Shown here piece by piece: positions 61,832 to 64,000 of a stretch of 64,000 nt of DNA (its first letter is position 1; each line of letters opens with the position of its first letter). Below the pieces are notes generated by a model, which worked only from the letters and a program-made list of their open reading frames with translations, was not told the origin of the DNA and ran no database searches. A program made the position numbers and the translations under genes. Source of the stretch: Rhizopus arrhizus (Eukaryota > Mucoromycota > Mucoromycetes > Mucorales > Rhizopodaceae); contig JAKZZE010000035.1 in the NCBI GenBank assembly GCA_024220505.1, forward strand, positions 124,001 to 188,000. The letters run 5' to 3'.

Positions 61832-64000
61832 ATGAACAACTTCAACACCACCAAAATTATTTGTACCTGTTCTGAATGCAGCAACCATCCCAATGGATTC
61901 AGAATGCTTGCAAAGAGAACTGTAAGAGGTCATGAACTTATCGACAGAGTTAGAAATAGAGGTTTTTTTGTTTTATTTTTCAATAGAAATCCAAACGTGC
62001 TAATTTTCAAAAAAAAAAAAAAAAAAAAAAAACAAAATAGAATCGAGAAGAGTATCTGAAGCTAACGACAACGGGGAGGAAACTGTCGAATACTCATCAG
62101 CCATTCCTGAACCAGTAACTGAAGGTATATTTTTAATCAGCAAAGTATTTAATATAAGAAAGGTTTTATTTATTGAAATGTATTTTGCAACTTGTTAGAC
62201 GGAATGAATATTGACGAAGAGGAAGGAATGAGTAATGAAGAACAGCTTCGTCACCTCTTGCTGTTGTTCATTGTGCTTTTTCAAGCAAAGCACCTCTCGG
62301 TGAAAGCCGGTGAAGACTTGTTGGCCTTTCTTTCCTTCTTTGTCCGTTCTCTTGGCCATGGTATGGAGATTCCTACAAAGATCTCTACTGCCCGTACTAT
62401 GGTCAATTATTCCACTGCCAGCAATGGTTTGTCCCGTTTTCTTGTTTGCTCTGCTTGTCGAAGCGTTTACACTTCTGGAAGCTTGCATTCTCGCTCCTGT
62501 GGCTATGTACGCTTCCCTCACAACCCTTATCGACAAGCACAACCATGTGGAAATGCTCTTTTTGCAGGCAGCAGTTTAAAGCCAGTGCTTGAGTATCCCT
62601 ACAACTCAATTACTGAGACTTTAAAAAAGTTCTTTATGCGACCCAGTTTTGAACAACAAATTGAGCAATGGAGAAGAAGATCAGTTGATGAAGATGTTAT
62701 GTTCGACATATACGATGGCAGAGTTTGGAATCAGCTTGTGGATTCAAACGGGCAAATTTTTACCAGTCAACCCAGATCATTGATGGTATCCTTGAATGTG
62801 GATTGGTTCCAGCCAAGTGACAACATGAAGCATTCTAGTGGTGCCATTTACCTTGCAATCAACAATCTGCCAAGAAATACACGTATGAAGTTTTCCAACA
62901 TCGTTTTGGCAGGTGTTATTCCTGGACCACATGAGCCCAATGATGATCAAATCCAAAACTTCTTGAAGCCATTGGTAGATGAATTGCTTGTACTGTACAA
63001 TGGTGTTATAATGCCCACTTACGAAAATCCTAACGGAGAACTAGTTCGTGTGGCATTGATGTCCATCAATTGTGATATGCCTGCAGCAAGAAAAGTAGCT
63101 GGATACATGGGCGCCATGGCTACTAAAGCATGTAACAAGTGCTCAACTGCTTTTGGCCGTCTATCAACTGGTACCAGGTCTTCAAAACCAAACTTTTCTG
63201 ATTTCAACGATGAAAACTGGGTGCAAAGAACGTGGGAACAGCAAAGATTTGATGCGTATGACTGGTTGACTGCTACGCACAAGGCACAACAAGAAGAAAA
63301 ACAGGCAAGTTCTGGTACAAAGTGGAGTGAAGTACATCGACTTCCTTACTTTGATGTGGTGAGATATGTAACTGTCGATCCAATGCATAACTTGTTTCTT
63401 GGAACGCCTAAAAAAATGATTGAAGTCTGGCAGGATTTTGGCTTGCTTGTTTCTACTGATTTTCCAGCAATGGCAACAGAGTCGACTACTATCAGCATTC
63501 CTCAGCAATACGCTAAGCTATCTGAAGGTATGTAATACTGCTTGATCGTGTTTATATATACATGGAATAAAGCTTTATTTCATGGTGGAACAAAATACTT
63601 ATTTTTTTTTCTTTTTTTTTTAAAAAAAATAGGAAAAATCTCTGGTGCTTTTGCTAATATGAAATCAGATGAGTGGAGAACCTGGGTTGTTGTGCTGTCA
63701 CCTTTCCTGCTCAAACAAAAACTGGCAGGTGAACATTTTACAAACTGGTTGCGGTATGTCGATGCTGTGAAGCTGGTCACTGGCCCTTCCATCACAGTAG
63801 AAGACATAGATACCGCACATCTATTGATGAAAAACTTTGGCAAGACCTGTGTCGAGCTGTATGGTGAATCTATGCCCACCCCAAATATGCATATGCATCT
63901 TCATTTAAAAGAAAGCTTCCTGGACTTTGGTCCCTCATACTCTTTTTGGCTTTATGGCTTTGAACGTCTCAATGGCGATATGAAACATATCAACATCAAT
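61832..64000 (+). CDS. CACTA-type transposase (element E), partial
   Basis: Predicted join 61832-61961, 62041-62124, 62199-63527 and 63633 to beyond the window. The first three exons have exactly the lengths found in C. The protein is almost the same as that of C, with a handful of substitutions over the first 514 residues: N-terminal CTCSECSNHP, zinc-ribbon cysteines, SLNVDWFQPSD, DPMHNLFLGTPKK. The window ends just after the GFERLNGDMKH motif, so the likely catalytic glutamate is included. No stop or frame break is seen, so it may be active. Confidence 0.88.

Larger units (their letters stand above)
60494..64000. mobile_element. CACTG element E, inverted, runs off the window
   Basis: It begins CACTGCAAATAATCGTTCC, the reverse complement of the right end of C, and follows C closely in inverted orientation: CTAATGG array, near-palindromic TAGGAATTCCTA, then the transposase gene on plus. 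The left flank is GTT (60491-60493). Its accessory gene and far end lie outside. 60494-61831 is non-coding. Confidence 0.87.

Overview
The window looks like transposon-packed heterochromatin of an early-diverging filamentous fungus, most likely a Mucoromycota/Mucorales-type genome. The evidence is very AT-rich DNA, short GT-AG introns, a LINE ORF1 of a kind I associate with Mucorales, fungal CACTA-type transposases and Tc1/mariner insertions everywhere. No ordinary housekeeping protein gene was recognised. The only host genes I can support are two tRNAs (Ser-UGA, Ala-AGC) and a broken tRNA-Asp-like half. Coordinates, exon joins and target-site duplications were worked out by eye. Family assignments rest on motif recognition, not on database searches.

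Layout. 1-3001: a LINE-like ORF1 on the minus strand, split by a dead Tc1 element (T1, 577-2215). 3002-24948: four head-to-tail CACTG-terminal (CACTA/EnSpm-like) elements. A and B are non-coding deletion derivatives. C and D are complete, each with a 4-exon accessory gene on plus facing a 4-exon transposase on minus. An intact Tc1 (T2) sits in an intron of C. 25006-25087: tRNA-Ser. 25262-35926: Ty3/gypsy element A1 (LTR, gag, pol after a -1 frameshift signal, a separate integrase ORF, a third ORF), broken by Tc1 elements T3 and T4. 35927-37556: T5, a twin of T3 that joins A1's 3' LTR to the middle of a second gypsy, A2 (to 42919), itself broken by T6.

42920-51418: an LTR graveyard with T7 nested in an older Tc1 relic (T8), one solo LTR with a 5-bp duplication and three with 4-bp duplications. 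51516-51588: tRNA-Ala. 51598-60443: a young gypsy, B, with identical 221-bp LTRs, inserted beside tRNA-Ala. Its 5' LTR was later hit by a non-autonomous CACTG element, F, that carries only an accessory gene. 60447-60493: a tRNA-Asp-like half, cut by element E, an inverted relative of C running off the window.

How it fits together. C, D and E encode transposases that could act on the termini of A, B and F. C, D and F share an accessory protein family that may bind the subterminal repeat arrays, by analogy with plant TnpA. The A-type gypsies share an unusual plan: PR-RT-RH and IN in separate ORFs, plus a third ORF reaching into the 3' LTR. The Tc1 elements whose context can be read lie at TA sites inside other transposons, and removing them often restores the host frame, so the nesting order can be read directly.
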